64,000 nt of DNA from CAWBRT01 sp963791145 (GCA_963791145.1 CAWBRT010000005.1:291285-355284); one strand, 5' to 3'. Positions 1 to 9,323 are shown, counted from the first letter of the stretch. The notes: generated by a model not told the origin, from the sequence alone. A program made the numbers and translations.

Positions 1-147
1 CCGGAGCTTCTCCAGGTCATCGCGCCGCTCCGCCAGAGATGACGGCCCCAAGGCGAGGAAACTCTCTCGCTGCCGCGCCAGTATTTGCGCCAGCTCCTCT
101 TCCTCGCTTCTTTGGGGATGAACCCTTGCGAACTTCAGAACGCTCAT
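1..147 (-). CDS. Aldehyde dehydrogenase, N-terminal fragment (coniferyl-aldehyde-dehydrogenase-like)
   Basis: Only the first 49 codons lie inside the window; the gene continues beyond the left edge. The ATG at 147 follows a GGAAA-type ribosome site. The peptide has a short acidic helix followed by the pattern RQRESFLALG-PSSLAERRDDLEKLR. This resembles the N-terminus of coniferyl aldehyde dehydrogenases in the ALDH superfamily, where an 'R-x-AFL-x-PSLAERRxRLxxL' segment precedes the NAD-binding domain. No catalytic residue is visible, so the assignment rests on that N-terminal signature alone. The gene diverges from the carboxylase/synthase locus, with a long intergenic region between them. 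Confidence 0.55.
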   Translation of the reverse strand, partial: MSVLKFARVHPQRSEEEELAQILARQRESFLALGPSSLAERRDDLEKLR

Positions 148-888
148 TCTTTCCGTTTCCGACCAAGTGTTTAGATTCCGGTAGGACACGCTTAGGTTCT
201 CTCGGCTGAGCGGTTTTTGCCCCACCAGGGAGAGTCTTGGCGTCGGCCGGCAGGAGAGGCTTCGCCGATCTGCTTCCCGGGCAGCGAAAGTGACTGCTTG
301 CCTCTGCCCCGGCCGGCACATAAAATAGGAATGAGCATACCCGGCGGGGAATTCGTGTCTGTAGCCTGTTTCGGGGGAAATCGTAGGCCGCAACCGCAAG
401 TATTAGTGGTTTCTTCGTATTTACTAAAGTAGCACTTTCCCTGAGAATAATAGTTACCAATTAGTGCCTCAGCGGAAAACCCAACGAGAGGTGTGGGAAC
501 GCACGCGGTGAGGTGATGACGGTCACAGAGCCGTGCATGGGTTTAGAGGTAAACAACTATAAGCGTTGTACCTGAGAGGTGAATATCTTAGTCGTATCAA
601 ATTTCACGGGTGTTCACTTCTAGGTGAATTTTCGGAGTAGTGCCGATAAAGCGGCGCTGGAAACGGCTATTCTAAATAAGTCTACTCATCACGTTCCGGT
701 CCTCCGCTGCTATCGCTTCTGTAATCTGTTGCCGAATCGGTCACCACTGCATCCGGTTTAATGGGGCCCGCTAGGAAGTACGTCGAACGGCTGAGTTCGC
801 TTCGATTGGATTCTTCGCGGACTGCGGCCTGATACGTTCGAAAACGGCTTGCGCGGCGGTTCCAGACCACCTCGATCAAGGGGGGGAG
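148..888. other. Long intergenic region between divergent genes
   Basis: There are 741 bases without a convincing gene. It must hold the promoters of the aldehyde dehydrogenase (-) and the biotin carrier gene (+). The part around 477-573 folds well on paper and is listed separately. An inverted repeat TTCAC-N6-GTGAA lies near 615-632 and could be an operator or another hairpin. Short open frames here have unlike codon use and no recognisable product. Confidence 0.5.
477..573 (+). ncRNA. Candidate structured RNA (three-way junction plus hairpin)
   Basis: A closing stem pairs 477-483 (AAACCCA) with 538-544 (TGGGTTT). Inside it, 491-495 pairs with 500-504 around a GGAA tetraloop of the GNRA class. 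A second arm pairs 506-508 with 531-533 and 513-516 with 523-526. Directly after the junction, AGGT-AA-ACAAC (547-557) pairs with GTTGT-ACCT (565-573). It does not match any riboswitch consensus I know. The strand is uncertain, because the reverse complement would sit in the leader of the aldehyde dehydrogenase gene. Confidence 0.25.
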
Positions 889-1369
889 ATGGCGGAGGAA
901 CAGGAGAAACGTATCCCGGAAGAGCCCGTCGGGCCAACGGAAGGTCTGCCTGTTATCACGGAAAAACTGAGCCAGGTCGTGAAGCTGCTTGCCGAGGCCG
1001 GCAGTTACTGACAAACTTGCGCCCAAGTACAAGCGCATGCTCGAAGACGCAAAAATGGCGGTAGCTGAAGTGAGCCTGCTGGTGCAGCAGGCGGTCGGAG
1101 AAGATGCCGGCGTGCACCGGCTGTTGGCGCCCATGCCGGGAGTGATCCTGCGGTGTGAAAGAAAAGTGGGCGACGAAGTCAGACAGGGAGACGTGGTGTT
1201 GATCCTGGACGCCATGAAGATGGAGAACCCGATCGCAGCGCCGGCAACCGGCAAGATCATCTCCCTGCCTTGCGCCGAGGGCCAGAAGGTGGCCAAGGGC
1301 GCGGTCATAGCCGTGATCGCCAGCGCCGCGAGCCACAAGCACAGTGGCAAGATCCGGCAGTTTCGATAA
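889..1369 (+). CDS. Biotin carboxyl carrier protein (reading frame broken once)
   Basis: This is the biotinyl carrier of an acyl-CoA carboxylase. The C-terminal half carries a biotinyl-lipoyl domain with APMPG and the biotin site AMKMEN, the Lys being the attachment residue. The ATG at 889 follows GGGGGGAG. The frame from 889 stops at 1011, and the rest continues one frame later with no ribosome site of its own. Removing one T near 1005-1007 gives a continuous 159-residue protein with a helical N-terminal part (KLSQVVKLL ... YKRMLEDAKMAVAEVSLLVQQA). I read the break as an insertion error. The carboxyltransferase gene follows. No biotin carboxylase gene is in the window, so that subunit must be encoded elsewhere. 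Confidence 0.85.
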
Positions 1370-1432
1370 GCAAGCCGGGGATGAAACCAACGCAATACTA
1401 GGGAAGGCAATACTAGGAGAAGAGAGGTAACC

Positions 1433-3013
1433 ATGGCAGTTGCTGGACTCGGAGTGAAACCAGGAGCAGTAACGGAGAAACTCAAGGAGCTGCAGGAGAG
1501 AAGCGCCAAAGCCGAGGAGATGGGCGGAGCGGCGGCGGTGGCGTCGCAGCATGCGCGCGGCAAGCTTACGGCGCGCGAGAGACTCGAGTTGCTGTTCGAT
1601 CCGGACAGCTTCCGCGAGACCGACCAGTTCATGCGCCACCGTGGAACCATGTTCGGCATCGACAAGGTCGAGATCGCGGCCGACGGCGTGATCACCGGCT
1701 TCGGCAAAGTCAACGGCCGGCCGGTAGCGGCTTTTGCCCAGGACTTCACCTCCCGCGCCGGCTCGCTCGGCGAGATGCACTCCAAGAAGATCTGCAAGGT
1801 CATGGACATGGCTCTCAAGGCCGGCGTCCCCTTCGTTGGCATGAACGACTCGGGCGGCGCGCGCATTCAGGAAGGAGTGGATTCGCTCTGCGGCTACGGT
1901 GACATCTTCTACCGCAACGCCATCGCCTCCGGAATCATTCCGCAGATCTCGGCCATCATGGGGCCCAATGCCGGCGGCGCCGTCTACTCGCCGGCCATGA
2001 TGGACTGGGTGTTCATGGTGAAGAACAGCAGCTACATGTTCATCACCGGCCCCGACGTCATCAAGGCGGTCACCGGCGAGGAGGTCAGCCAGGAAGAGTT
2101 GGGCGGCGCCATGGCCCACAACAGCAAGAGCGGGGTCGCGCATTTCGCCGCCGAGGATGACCAGGATTGCCTCGAGCAGATCAGGAAGATGCTGTCGTTC
2201 CTGCCGAGCAACAACCGCGAAGCCCCGCCACGGGTGGAAACCGGAGACGATCCGGAGCGCCTCGTTCCCGCGCTCGACGGCATCATGCCGGACAATCCCA
2301 AGGCCGCTTATGACATGCAGCAGGTGATCCGCTCCATCGTCGACAACGCCGATTTCTTCGAGGTACAGCGCTATTTCGCGCAGAACATGATCGTCGGCTT
2401 CGGCAGGCTCAACGGCCGCACCATCGGCATCATCGCCAACCAGCCTCTGCACCTGGCCGGTTGCCTGGACGTGGATGCTTCCGACAAGGCGACGCGTTTC
2501 ATCCGCTTCTGCGACTGCTTCAACATTCCTTTGCTGACCATCGCCGACGTGCCCGGCTATCTGCCCGGCACCGACCAGGAGTGGAGCGGGGTTATCCGTC
2601 ACGGCGCCAAGCTGCTGTGGTGCTACTCCGAAGCCACCGTGCCCAAGATGACGCTGATCACCCGCAAGAGCTATGGCGGCGCCTACATCGCCATGTGCTC
2701 CCGTCATCTCGGAGCCGACACGGTTCTGGCCTGGCCCACCGCCGAGATCGCGGTCATGGGAGCTGAAGGCGCGGCCAGCGTGATCTTCCGCCGCGAGATC
2801 CAGGAAGCCGGCGATGCGGAAGCCAAGCGGCGGCAGGTCATCGACGAATATCGCAAGGCGTTTTACAACCCTTATGTCGCCGCCAGCCGCGGTTACATCG
2901 ATGCCGTCATAGCGCCGCGCGAGACGCGCCTGCGGCTCATCGAGGTGCTGGAGACGATCGCCAATAAGCAGGAAGTCCGGCCGGCCAGGAAGCATGGAAA
3001 CATCCCCATGTGA
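1433..3013 (+). CDS. Acyl-CoA carboxylase, carboxyltransferase (beta) subunit
   Basis: A 526-residue protein of the PccB/MccB carboxyltransferase family (two crotonase-fold halves). It transfers CO2 from carboxybiotin to an acyl-CoA. Visible signatures are GMNDSGGARIQEGVDSL in the N half, PNAGGAVYSPA, and KSYGGAYIAMCSRHLGAD in the C half. The length is normal for the family. The start at 1433 follows AGAGAGGT. Together with the upstream biotin carrier it forms most of a carboxylase. Context suggests it supplies malonyl- or methylmalonyl-CoA to the synthase downstream; sequence alone does not tell the acyl-CoA substrate, and a catabolic propionyl- or branched-chain-acyl role is equally possible from the family. 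Confidence 0.93.
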   Translation: MAVAGLGVKPGAVTEKLKELQERSAKAEEMGGAAAVASQHARGKLTARERLELLFDPDSFRETDQFMRHRGTMFGIDKVEIAADGVITGFGKVNGRPVAAFAQDFTSRAGSLGEMHSKKICKVMDMALKAGVPFVGMNDSGGARIQEGVDSLCGYGDIFYRNAIASGIIPQISAIMGPNAGGAVYSPAMMDWVFMVKNSSYMFITGPDVIKAVTGEEVSQEELGGAMAHNSKSGVAHFAAEDDQDCLEQIRKMLSFLPSNNREAPPRVETGDDPERLVPALDGIMPDNPKAAYDMQQVIRSIVDNADFFEVQRYFAQNMIVGFGRLNGRTIGIIANQPLHLAGCLDVDASDKATRFIRFCDCFNIPLLTIADVPGYLPGTDQEWSGVIRHGAKLLWCYSEATVPKMTLITRKSYGGAYIAMCSRHLGADTVLAWPTAEIAVMGAEGAASVIFRREIQEAGDAEAKRRQVIDEYRKAFYNPYVAASRGYIDAVIAPRETRLRLIEVLETIANKQEVRPARKHGNIPM

Positions 3014-3192
3014 AGCCGTCCCGGCGAGCGCGCCGGAAGGCAGAATAGGCCGCGGTTTGGGAGTAGTGGTGGAAGAGAAGGGCAAGTTGGTTCAAAGGCC
3101 ATTTACCAGATGTGCCGCGCACTCGGCTGAAAGACGTCCGAGGCGCGTTGCAGTACTCATTGCGTTGTCTTTACTAGGGAGGGTAGTCGCAG

Positions 3193-3582
3193 ATGAGAAC
3201 GGGCGATTGGATAAGGTCCGGTGTCGGCTATGGCCGTAACTTGGTCGGCTCCGGTTGGGAAGGATTGCGTTCGGCGGAGAGGGCGGCCCTGGGTGGCACG
3301 CCCGTCAGCTCGGTTCTGCTTGGTGCGCTGCAGGATTCATGGATGCCGGCCGCGGTCGGCGCCTATGTCGGCGCGCTGGGCGCGGCTCTGGGACAGAGGC
3401 GCAAACCGAACTACTTGGTGCTGGCGGGAGCGAGCTTGCTCGGTGCCGCTATCGGTCTCACCACGGGAATGGCCTGGGGTACTCGCCAGTTGACCGGCGA
3501 CATGGCCAGGGGAGCCAGGAAAAGCATAGGCGCTACGCGCGATGCCCACTGGCTGGAGAAGCACCCGATTCCCTACGGATAA
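3193..3582 (+). CDS. Small two-helix membrane protein of unknown function
   Basis: A 129-residue protein with a strong ribosome site (GGGAGGG) upstream of the ATG at 3193. Two hydrophobic Gly/Ala-rich segments, about residues 53-67 and 75-97, could be membrane helices, linked by a short basic turn (GQRRKPNY). The C-terminus is soluble and ends HWLEKHPIPYG. I do not recognise the family. It lies between the carboxyltransferase and the EMO-type oxidoreductase on the same strand, so it may be an accessory protein of that membrane complex, but nothing in it shows this. Confidence 0.65.
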   Translation: MRTGDWIRSGVGYGRNLVGSGWEGLRSAERAALGGTPVSSVLLGALQDSWMPAAVGAYVGALGAALGQRRKPNYLVLAGASLLGAAIGLTTGMAWGTRQLTGDMARGARKSIGATRDAHWLEKHPIPYG

Positions 3583-3713
3583 GAGACCCGAACTCCGGTA
3601 AGCACCGGAGTCGCATTCGCTGGGCGGAACGCTACGGGTAAGAACGAGAACGCACTAGACGTACTGGCTTAACGCCAGGGTGTAACTCCTTTTAGTAGGG
3701 GTCGTTGTTGTTT

Positions 3714-5789
3714 ATGGTGCAGCTCATCGATTCTCCCGCGCAGGCAACCTACTGGTTTGTACCAGGGCGGATCCTGTTCGCTATTGTTCCACTCCTGGGC
3801 CTGGCGTGCTTCGTTTTTATCGTCGCGAAACGCGTGGCGCCGCTATTGCGCGCCGCACCGGATTCCCGCTTTGATCGGGTGGGCCTCCGGCTCTCCACCA
3901 CCCTCAAATTCTGGCTGGCGCAATGGAAGCAGCCTCGCTACCTGCTGGCCGGTGTTCTCCACATCCTCATCTTCGCCGGCTTCCTGGTGCTCTCCGTCCG
4001 CTCGACTTCTCTGGTGGTACTCGGCGTTTCCGAACACTTCACCATGCCCGGCTTCTCCGGCGGCTTGGGCGAACTCTATAACGTTGCCAAGGACTACGCT
4101 GCCACCCTCGTTTTGCTGGCGGCGGTCGTTGCCGCCGTCCGCCGCGCTGTCTTCAAGCCCGCCCGTTATGCAGTCCCGGCAGAGTACGGCAAAGACCACA
4201 CCGCGGAAGCCGTCTTCGTGCTGGCCCTGATCTCCATTCTCATGGTGTCGGAGAGCCTTTTTGAAGCCAGCCAGGTAGCCTTCCAGGCGGTGCAGGGCCA
4301 GGTTGCGGAAGCCTTGCCTCCGCTCTCGCTCCCGTGGATGTTCCAGCAGGCGCTGCTCTCCGCTTCGTTGCCCTCGCTGCAGAATCTCCATCTCGGCTCC
4401 TACCTGGTCCACGAGTTGACCTTCTTCTGCTTCCTCTGCTTCCTGCCGATGGGGAAGCACTTCCACGTCGTCACTTCGCTGTTCAACGTCTACTTCGCCA
4501 AGCTGGACCGCGGAACGGTCAAGCCGGTGCGGTGGGGCATCAGCGACGACCATCTGGACCAGGTGAAATCCTTCGGAGTGAAGAAATTCGAAGACTTCAC
4601 CTGGAAGCACATCCTCGACTTCTATTCCTGCGCCGACTGCGGCCGCTGCTCGGACCAGTGCCCGTCCAACGCCGTGGGCAGGCCGCTCTCGCCGCGCTTC
4701 CTCACCATCAAGGCGCGCGATTACGCCTTCCGGCATTACCCGCTTCTGGGCAGCGCCAACAACGGCCAGCCGCTGATCGGCACCGTTTTTTCCGAGGATG
4801 AAATCTGGTCGTGCACCACCTGCGGCGCCTGCGAGCAGGAGTGCCCGGTGATGAACGAATACATCGACAAGATCGTCGATCTGCGGCGCGGCATGATCGA
4901 CGACGGCAACGTGCCGCAGTCGCTGCAGAAGCCGCTCAAGGCGCTGGAGAGCCGCGGCAATCCTTACGGCAAGATGGAGAAGAAGAAGGCCGACTGGGCG
5001 AAAGCCAAAGACTTTCAGCAGCTCTGCGACGTCAAGATTCTGGACGGCAAGAATGGCGCCGACACACTGTACTTTGTCGACAGCATCACCTCCTACGACG
5101 ACCGCATGCAGTCGATCGGGCGCGCAACGGCCAAGATTCTCGCCCGCAGCGGAGCCAGCTTCGGAATCCTGGGTGCGGCGGAAAAAGACAGCGGCCACGA
5201 GGTGCGGCGCTTCGGCGAAGAGATGCTCTTCCAGAGCCTGCGCGACCACAACACCGAAGCCATCAAGGCTTGCGGCGTTAAGCGCATCGTTACCTCTGAC
5301 CCGCACGCCTGCAACGCGCTGAAGAACGACTATCGCGACATGCCTCCGGTGGAGCACATCAGCCAGTTCGTCGCCCGTGAACTGCGGGCCGGCACCATCA
5401 AGCTCAACAGCGTCGCGAACGGCGACAACGTCTACACCTACCACGACCCGTGCTACCTCGGGCGTCACAACCAGATCTACGACGCCCCGCGCGAGGTGCT
5501 GGACGCCATTCCCGGTTTGAAGCGCGTCGAGATGAGCCGCTGCCGCGACCGCTCCTTCTGCTGCGGCGGAGGCGGGCTGATGTTGTTCTACGAGCCCAAG
5601 GAAGATCAGCGCATGGGCGTGCTGCGCGTCCGTATGGCCGCCGAGGCCGGCGCCAACGTGATCGTCACCGCCTGCCCCTTCTGCATGGTGAACATGGAAG
5701 ACGCCATCAAAGTCGCCGGCATGGAAGGGAAGATGACAGCCATCGACCTGGCGGAGCTGGTGGAGAAGCACCTCGCGCCCCAGGCCTGA
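3714..5789 (+). CDS. Membrane-bound Fe-S ETF:quinone oxidoreductase (EMO type; HdrD/GlpC-like)
   Basis: About 691 residues. The N-terminal ~290 residues are membrane helices resembling the heme-b subunit of nitrate reductase (NarI-like). Two [4Fe-4S] motifs follow, CADCGRCSDQCPS and CTTCGACEQECPV. The C-terminal part has the cysteine-rich CCG pattern (HDPCYLGRHN, RSFCCGGGG, TACPFCMVNMED). Proteins of this make next to etfBA act as ETF:(methyl)menaquinone oxidoreductases in acyl-CoA-oxidising anaerobes. Here etfB and etfA follow directly, so the likely job is to pass electrons from the acyl-CoA dehydrogenase through ETF into the membrane quinone pool. The ATG at 3714 is used; an in-frame TTG at 3705 is an alternative. 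Confidence 0.88.
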   Translation: MVQLIDSPAQATYWFVPGRILFAIVPLLGLACFVFIVAKRVAPLLRAAPDSRFDRVGLRLSTTLKFWLAQWKQPRYLLAGVLHILIFAGFLVLSVRSTSLVVLGVSEHFTMPGFSGGLGELYNVAKDYAATLVLLAAVVAAVRRAVFKPARYAVPAEYGKDHTAEAVFVLALISILMVSESLFEASQVAFQAVQGQVAEALPPLSLPWMFQQALLSASLPSLQNLHLGSYLVHELTFFCFLCFLPMGKHFHVVTSLFNVYFAKLDRGTVKPVRWGISDDHLDQVKSFGVKKFEDFTWKHILDFYSCADCGRCSDQCPSNAVGRPLSPRFLTIKARDYAFRHYPLLGSANNGQPLIGTVFSEDEIWSCTTCGACEQECPVMNEYIDKIVDLRRGMIDDGNVPQSLQKPLKALESRGNPYGKMEKKKADWAKAKDFQQLCDVKILDGKNGADTLYFVDSITSYDDRMQSIGRATAKILARSGASFGILGAAEKDSGHEVRRFGEEMLFQSLRDHNTEAIKACGVKRIVTSDPHACNALKNDYRDMPPVEHISQFVARELRAGTIKLNSVANGDNVYTYHDPCYLGRHNQIYDAPREVLDAIPGLKRVEMSRCRDRSFCCGGGGLMLFYEPKEDQRMGVLRVRMAAEAGANVIVTACPFCMVNMEDAIKVAGMEGKMTAIDLAELVEKHLAPQA

Positions 5790-5867
5790 GGTGGCGCTGA
5801 GCTTCAAGCAAGACTGGATCAAGTTTCGGAACGCAAGGCTAGACCAAGACTAATTGGGAGAGGATGA

Positions 5868-6656
5868 ATGGAAATCCTGGTCTGTGTACGAAGAGTGCCA
5901 GATACCTCGGAGAACGAGATCGAGCTCGATAGCTCCGGGAAAGACATCCAGCGCGACGATCTCGTCTATTCCGTCAATGAATTCGACAACTATGCGGTCG
6001 AAGAGGCCATTCGAATCGTCGAGAAGCTCGGTGGCACGGTCACCGTCGTCACCATCGGCGACGACGAGGACGAGGAGATACTGCGCCGCGAGATGGCCAT
6101 GGGCGCCAAGAACGGCGTACTCATCAGCGATGAGGCCTTCGCCGGGTCCGACGCCAAGGGCGTGGCCACGATTCTGGCCGCCTTCGTCAAGAAGGGAAAG
6201 TACGACCTGGTGCTGACCGGCGCGCAGGCCGAGGCCGGCGGAGCCCAGGTAGGCGGGATGATGGCCGCCCTGCTCGATTATCCCTTCGCCTCGCTCGTCA
6301 ATGGCGTGGAAGTCCTGGACGGCAAGCTGAAGGTCAGCCGCGAGATCGCCGGCGGCAACCGCGAGATGAACGAGATCGACCTGCCCTGCGTGCTCTCCAT
6401 TCAGACCGGCATCAACGAGCCGCGCTACGTCGGCATTCGCGGCATCCGGCAAGTGGCCTCCGTGCCGATCCCAACCCTGGCCAGCTCGGACCTGGGAGTT
6501 GATACGGCCACCGTCGGCGATGGCGCGGCCAAGGTAAAGCGCCTGGACTACTTCATGCCCGCTCTCGGCAAAGGCGCCGAGATGCTCGACGGCAGCAGGG
6601 AAGAGAACGTCGACAAGCTGATCGAGTTGCTGAGAGCAAAAGGAGGGCTGAAATAA
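5868..6656 (+). CDS. etfB: Electron transfer flavoprotein, beta subunit
   Basis: A 262-residue EtfB. It begins MEILVCVRRVPDTSENEI, has VNEFDNYAVEEAIRI near residue 38, and carries the ETF-beta signature region VLTGAQAEAGGAQVGGMMAALL with CVLSIQTGINEPRY after it. The start follows GGGAGAGGATGA. It ends in TAATG, overlapping the start of etfA by one base, which indicates translational coupling. With EtfA it forms the soluble FAD heterodimer that accepts electrons from acyl-CoA dehydrogenases. Its neighbours are the EMO-type reductase upstream and an acyl-CoA dehydrogenase downstream, so donor and acceptor are both encoded here. Confidence 0.95.
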   Translation: MEILVCVRRVPDTSENEIELDSSGKDIQRDDLVYSVNEFDNYAVEEAIRIVEKLGGTVTVVTIGDDEDEEILRREMAMGAKNGVLISDEAFAGSDAKGVATILAAFVKKGKYDLVLTGAQAEAGGAQVGGMMAALLDYPFASLVNGVEVLDGKLKVSREIAGGNREMNEIDLPCVLSIQTGINEPRYVGIRGIRQVASVPIPTLASSDLGVDTATVGDGAAKVKRLDYFMPALGKGAEMLDGSREENVDKLIELLRAKGGLK

Positions 6657-7628
6657 TGGCGCGCATCTTTGCCTATATCCTGCACAGAGGCGGCGTTGCC
6701 GACGATTCGGCCGCCGAACTGGCCGCGGCTGCGCGCAAGATCGATGCCGCCTCTCCCATCACCGCTATCGTGACCGGCGCTGGCACGGAACTCGATACTG
6801 TGTGCGGTTCGCTTTGCTCCTCCTTCGGCGAGGTCTGGAAGATCTCGAGCCCGGCGCTTGCTTATCCCAACGCCGAGCTGGTTCGCAAAGCCCTGCTGAA
6901 GGTGCTGCCGCCGGGCAGCATCCTGCTGGTCGCGCACGATCACTTCGGAATCGATCTCTCGCCCGGTCTTTCCATCAAGATGAACGCCTCCTTCGCTCCC
7001 GACGTGCTGGCGATTGAGTCCATCAATGGCAGCCTGCCTCACGCTCGTTCGCCAGGAGTTCGGCGGGCAGGTGAGCGCGCACGTGCGTTGCGATTTCTCA
7101 TCCGGCGCGGTCATCAACATCCGTCCCGGCGCATTCAAGCCGATCGAAGGAGCCGTCGCCGGCAAAGTGATCGACAAGTCCACGGAAGCCGGCGGGTTCT
7201 CCGCCGGGCGGCGCTATCTGGAAACGGTGGTTGCCGAAGCCGGCGATGTCGATATCACCAAGTACAGCATCCTGGTTTCCGTCGGCCGCGGCATTCAGGA
7301 ACAGGACAACGTCGGCATCGCCCAGGAATTGGCTGATGCCGTAGGTGGCGCGGTCTCCTGTTCGCGTCCGGTGGTCGACGCCAAGTGGCTGGAGAAATCC
7401 CGCCAGGTCGGCTCCTCGGGCCAAACCGTCAAGCCCAAGGTTTACCTGGCCTGCGGCATCAGCGGCTCCTTTCAGCATCTGGCCGGCATCAAGGGCAGTC
7501 CCTTCATGGTGGCCATCAACAAGAACCCCAAAGCTCCCATCTTCCAGGTGGCCGACGTCGGCATCGTCGACGATCTGCTGGAGTTCCTGCCGGAGCTGAC
7601 GTCCAAGATCCGTGAAACGGTGAAATAA
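6656..7628 (+). CDS. etfA: Electron transfer flavoprotein, alpha subunit (reading frame broken once)
   Basis: The C-terminal half shows the FAD-binding region of EtfA: SVGRGIQEQDNVGIAQELAD, GGAVSCSRPVVDAKW, then VYLACGISGSFQHLAGIK and AINKNPKAPIFQVADVGIV. The N-terminal half is in another frame. The break is near 7037 (GGCAGCCTGCCTCACGCT); dropping one C joins ...IESINGSLLTLVRQEFGG and gives 323 residues, the normal size. I therefore read it as an intact gene with an insertion error. It starts one base inside the etfB stop and is followed nine bases later by the acyl-CoA dehydrogenase, in the same operon. Confidence 0.92.
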
Positions 7629-7637
7629 GAGGCTGCC

Positions 7638-9323
7638 ATGGTAACTAACAAAGTTCTGAAATCAAGCCTGAAGGCGCTTAAGGAATTCGCCAAGAAACGT
7701 CTGCCGGACCTGGAACTCATCGCGCTGGATGAACGAGACGAGTGTCCACTCGAGATCATCCGCGACATGTGCGCGCCCGACAAGCTGGGTATTCAGCTTC
7801 TCTTCATTCCGGAAGAGTACGGCGGCCTGGGCGGCGGCACCTTCGACTTCTATCGCATCTGCGAGGAGCTGGCGCGGATCGACCTCGGCGTTGCCACCGC
7901 CGTGTTCGCCACCTTCCTCGGCAGCGATCCGATCTTCTTCGGCGCCACGCCGGAGCAGAAGAAGTTGTGGATCACACGCATGGCGGACGAGGGCCAGATC
8001 TACGCCTATGGCGCCACCGAACCGGATGCCGGCAGCGACCTGGGAGCCCTCAAGAGCATCGCCGAGCGCGTCATGGATGGCGACAAGATCGTTGGCTACA
8101 AGATCAGCGGGCTCAAGCAGTGGATCTCCAACGGCGGCATCGCCGACATGTACACGATCCTGGCTGCTACGCCTTCCGGTCCAACCTGGTTCGTGGTTGA
8201 GAAGGGCGCCAAGGGATTCAGCTACGACAAGCCGGAGAACAAGCACGGCATTCGCCTGAGCAACACGGCCGCGCTTGCTCTGGACAATGTCTTGGTCGAG
8301 CCTAACCAGCTCGTTGGCGGCGTCGAAGGCCAGGGCCTGGTTCAGGCGCAGATGGTCTTCGGTTACACGCGCCTCATGGTGGCCGCCTTCGGGCTGGGCG
8401 GCGGTTGGGCTGCGCTCGACCGGGCCATTCCTTATTCCACCAAGCGCATTCAGGCCGGCGCGCCGCTCTCGGAAAAACAGGGATACACGCACAAGCTGAT
8501 CGTGCCGCACGTGGCGCGACTGGAAGCCGGCCGTGCCTATATCGAGGAAACCGCCGAACGGATCGATGCCGGCGAAGGCGAGAACGGCAAGCTCAACACC
8601 GAGGGAGCGATCGCCAAGTTCATGGCGACCGAGGCCGGCAATGCGGCTGCCGAAGCCAGCATCCAGGCCCTGGGCGGCTACGGTTACACGCACGAGTACC
8701 TGGTGGAGAAGATCAAGCGCGACGTGAAGATCACCACCATCTACGAAGGCACCTCCGAAATCATGGAGATGACCATCAGCCGCGACCGCTGGCAGCTCCA
8801 TTTGAAGACCCGCGGGCAGCACTATCACGAGCAGGCGCGCGCCATGGAGGCGCTGCACGCGTTCAAGCCTGGATTGGGCGCCAACATCGCGGCACTGTCC
8901 CTGCACGCGTTGGCCGAGGTGATGGAGAAGTGCCGCGCCATGCGCCTCACCCGCCATCAGCATATTCTGCTGCGGCTTGGCGAACTGATCGCCTATGCGG
9001 AGTGTGCCGGCTGCCTGTGCCGCCGCGCCGCCCGCGCCGCCGACAGCAAGCTGAACGAAAAGGCCAGCCTGCGCTTCGACGCCAAAGCCCTGGCGGCGCT
9101 CGCTCGCGTTTTCGCCCGCGAAGCTGCCCTCAAGGTCGCCGAGGAGGGACTGCGCTGGGTCGCCGGAGCCGATGGCGTGAGCGATTCGGAGATGACGGCC
9201 TTCGAAGCGGCCATTGGGCTGAGCGCCATTCATCGCGCTCAGGCCGGCTTGCTTGCGGATATGGATTACGTCGCGGACGTTCTCTACAACCGCGTAGCTA
9301 AGCCAGTGGCTGCGTCCGCCTAG
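7638..9323 (+). CDS. Acyl-CoA dehydrogenase family flavoprotein
   Basis: A 561-residue acyl-CoA dehydrogenase, longer than the ~380-residue core. The core shows YAYGATEPDAGSD (FAD/substrate loop), GLKQWISNGG, GFGYTR-type helices, and the ALGGYGYTHEYLVEK and YEGTSEIMEM motifs near the C-terminal end of the core. It then has a ~170-residue C-terminal helical extension, as in the long ACAD subfamilies. The Glu of YEGTSE lies where many family members keep FAD contacts; I did not assign the catalytic base with certainty. Between etfA and the synthase gene, it is the natural electron donor to the ETF encoded next to it. It could introduce a double bond into an acyl-CoA that primes or leaves the synthase, or simply degrade acyl-CoAs. 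Confidence 0.93.
   Translation: MVTNKVLKSSLKALKEFAKKRLPDLELIALDERDECPLEIIRDMCAPDKLGIQLLFIPEEYGGLGGGTFDFYRICEELARIDLGVATAVFATFLGSDPIFFGATPEQKKLWITRMADEGQIYAYGATEPDAGSDLGALKSIAERVMDGDKIVGYKISGLKQWISNGGIADMYTILAATPSGPTWFVVEKGAKGFSYDKPENKHGIRLSNTAALALDNVLVEPNQLVGGVEGQGLVQAQMVFGYTRLMVAAFGLGGGWAALDRAIPYSTKRIQAGAPLSEKQGYTHKLIVPHVARLEAGRAYIEETAERIDAGEGENGKLNTEGAIAKFMATEAGNAAAEASIQALGGYGYTHEYLVEKIKRDVKITTIYEGTSEIMEMTISRDRWQLHLKTRGQHYHEQARAMEALHAFKPGLGANIAALSLHALAEVMEKCRAMRLTRHQHILLRLGELIAYAECAGCLCRRAARAADSKLNEKASLRFDAKALAALARVFAREAALKVAEEGLRWVAGADGVSDSEMTAFEAAIGLSAIHRAQAGLLADMDYVADVLYNRVAKPVAASA

Noticed and set aside
540..600. Possible TPP riboswitch from CTGAGAGG
   Set aside because: Only a short string fits; the second conserved TPP block and the stem layout are absent, and no thiamine gene follows.
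682..890. A natural-looking - strand peptide (RTYQAAVREESNRSEL...) ending at 682
   Set aside because: It has no start or ribosome site of its own in this stretch; the frame only stays open because it runs antisense through the carrier gene.
956..3085. Long open frame (709 codons) on the - strand over the biotin carrier and carboxyltransferase
   Set aside because: It is the antisense shadow of high-GC coding DNA; the + strand frames carry clear family motifs and ribosome sites.
3843..5822. 659-codon open frame on the - strand opposite the EMO-type oxidoreductase
   Set aside because: Antisense shadow; the product is low-complexity (His/Asp/Val/Ala-rich) with no family features.
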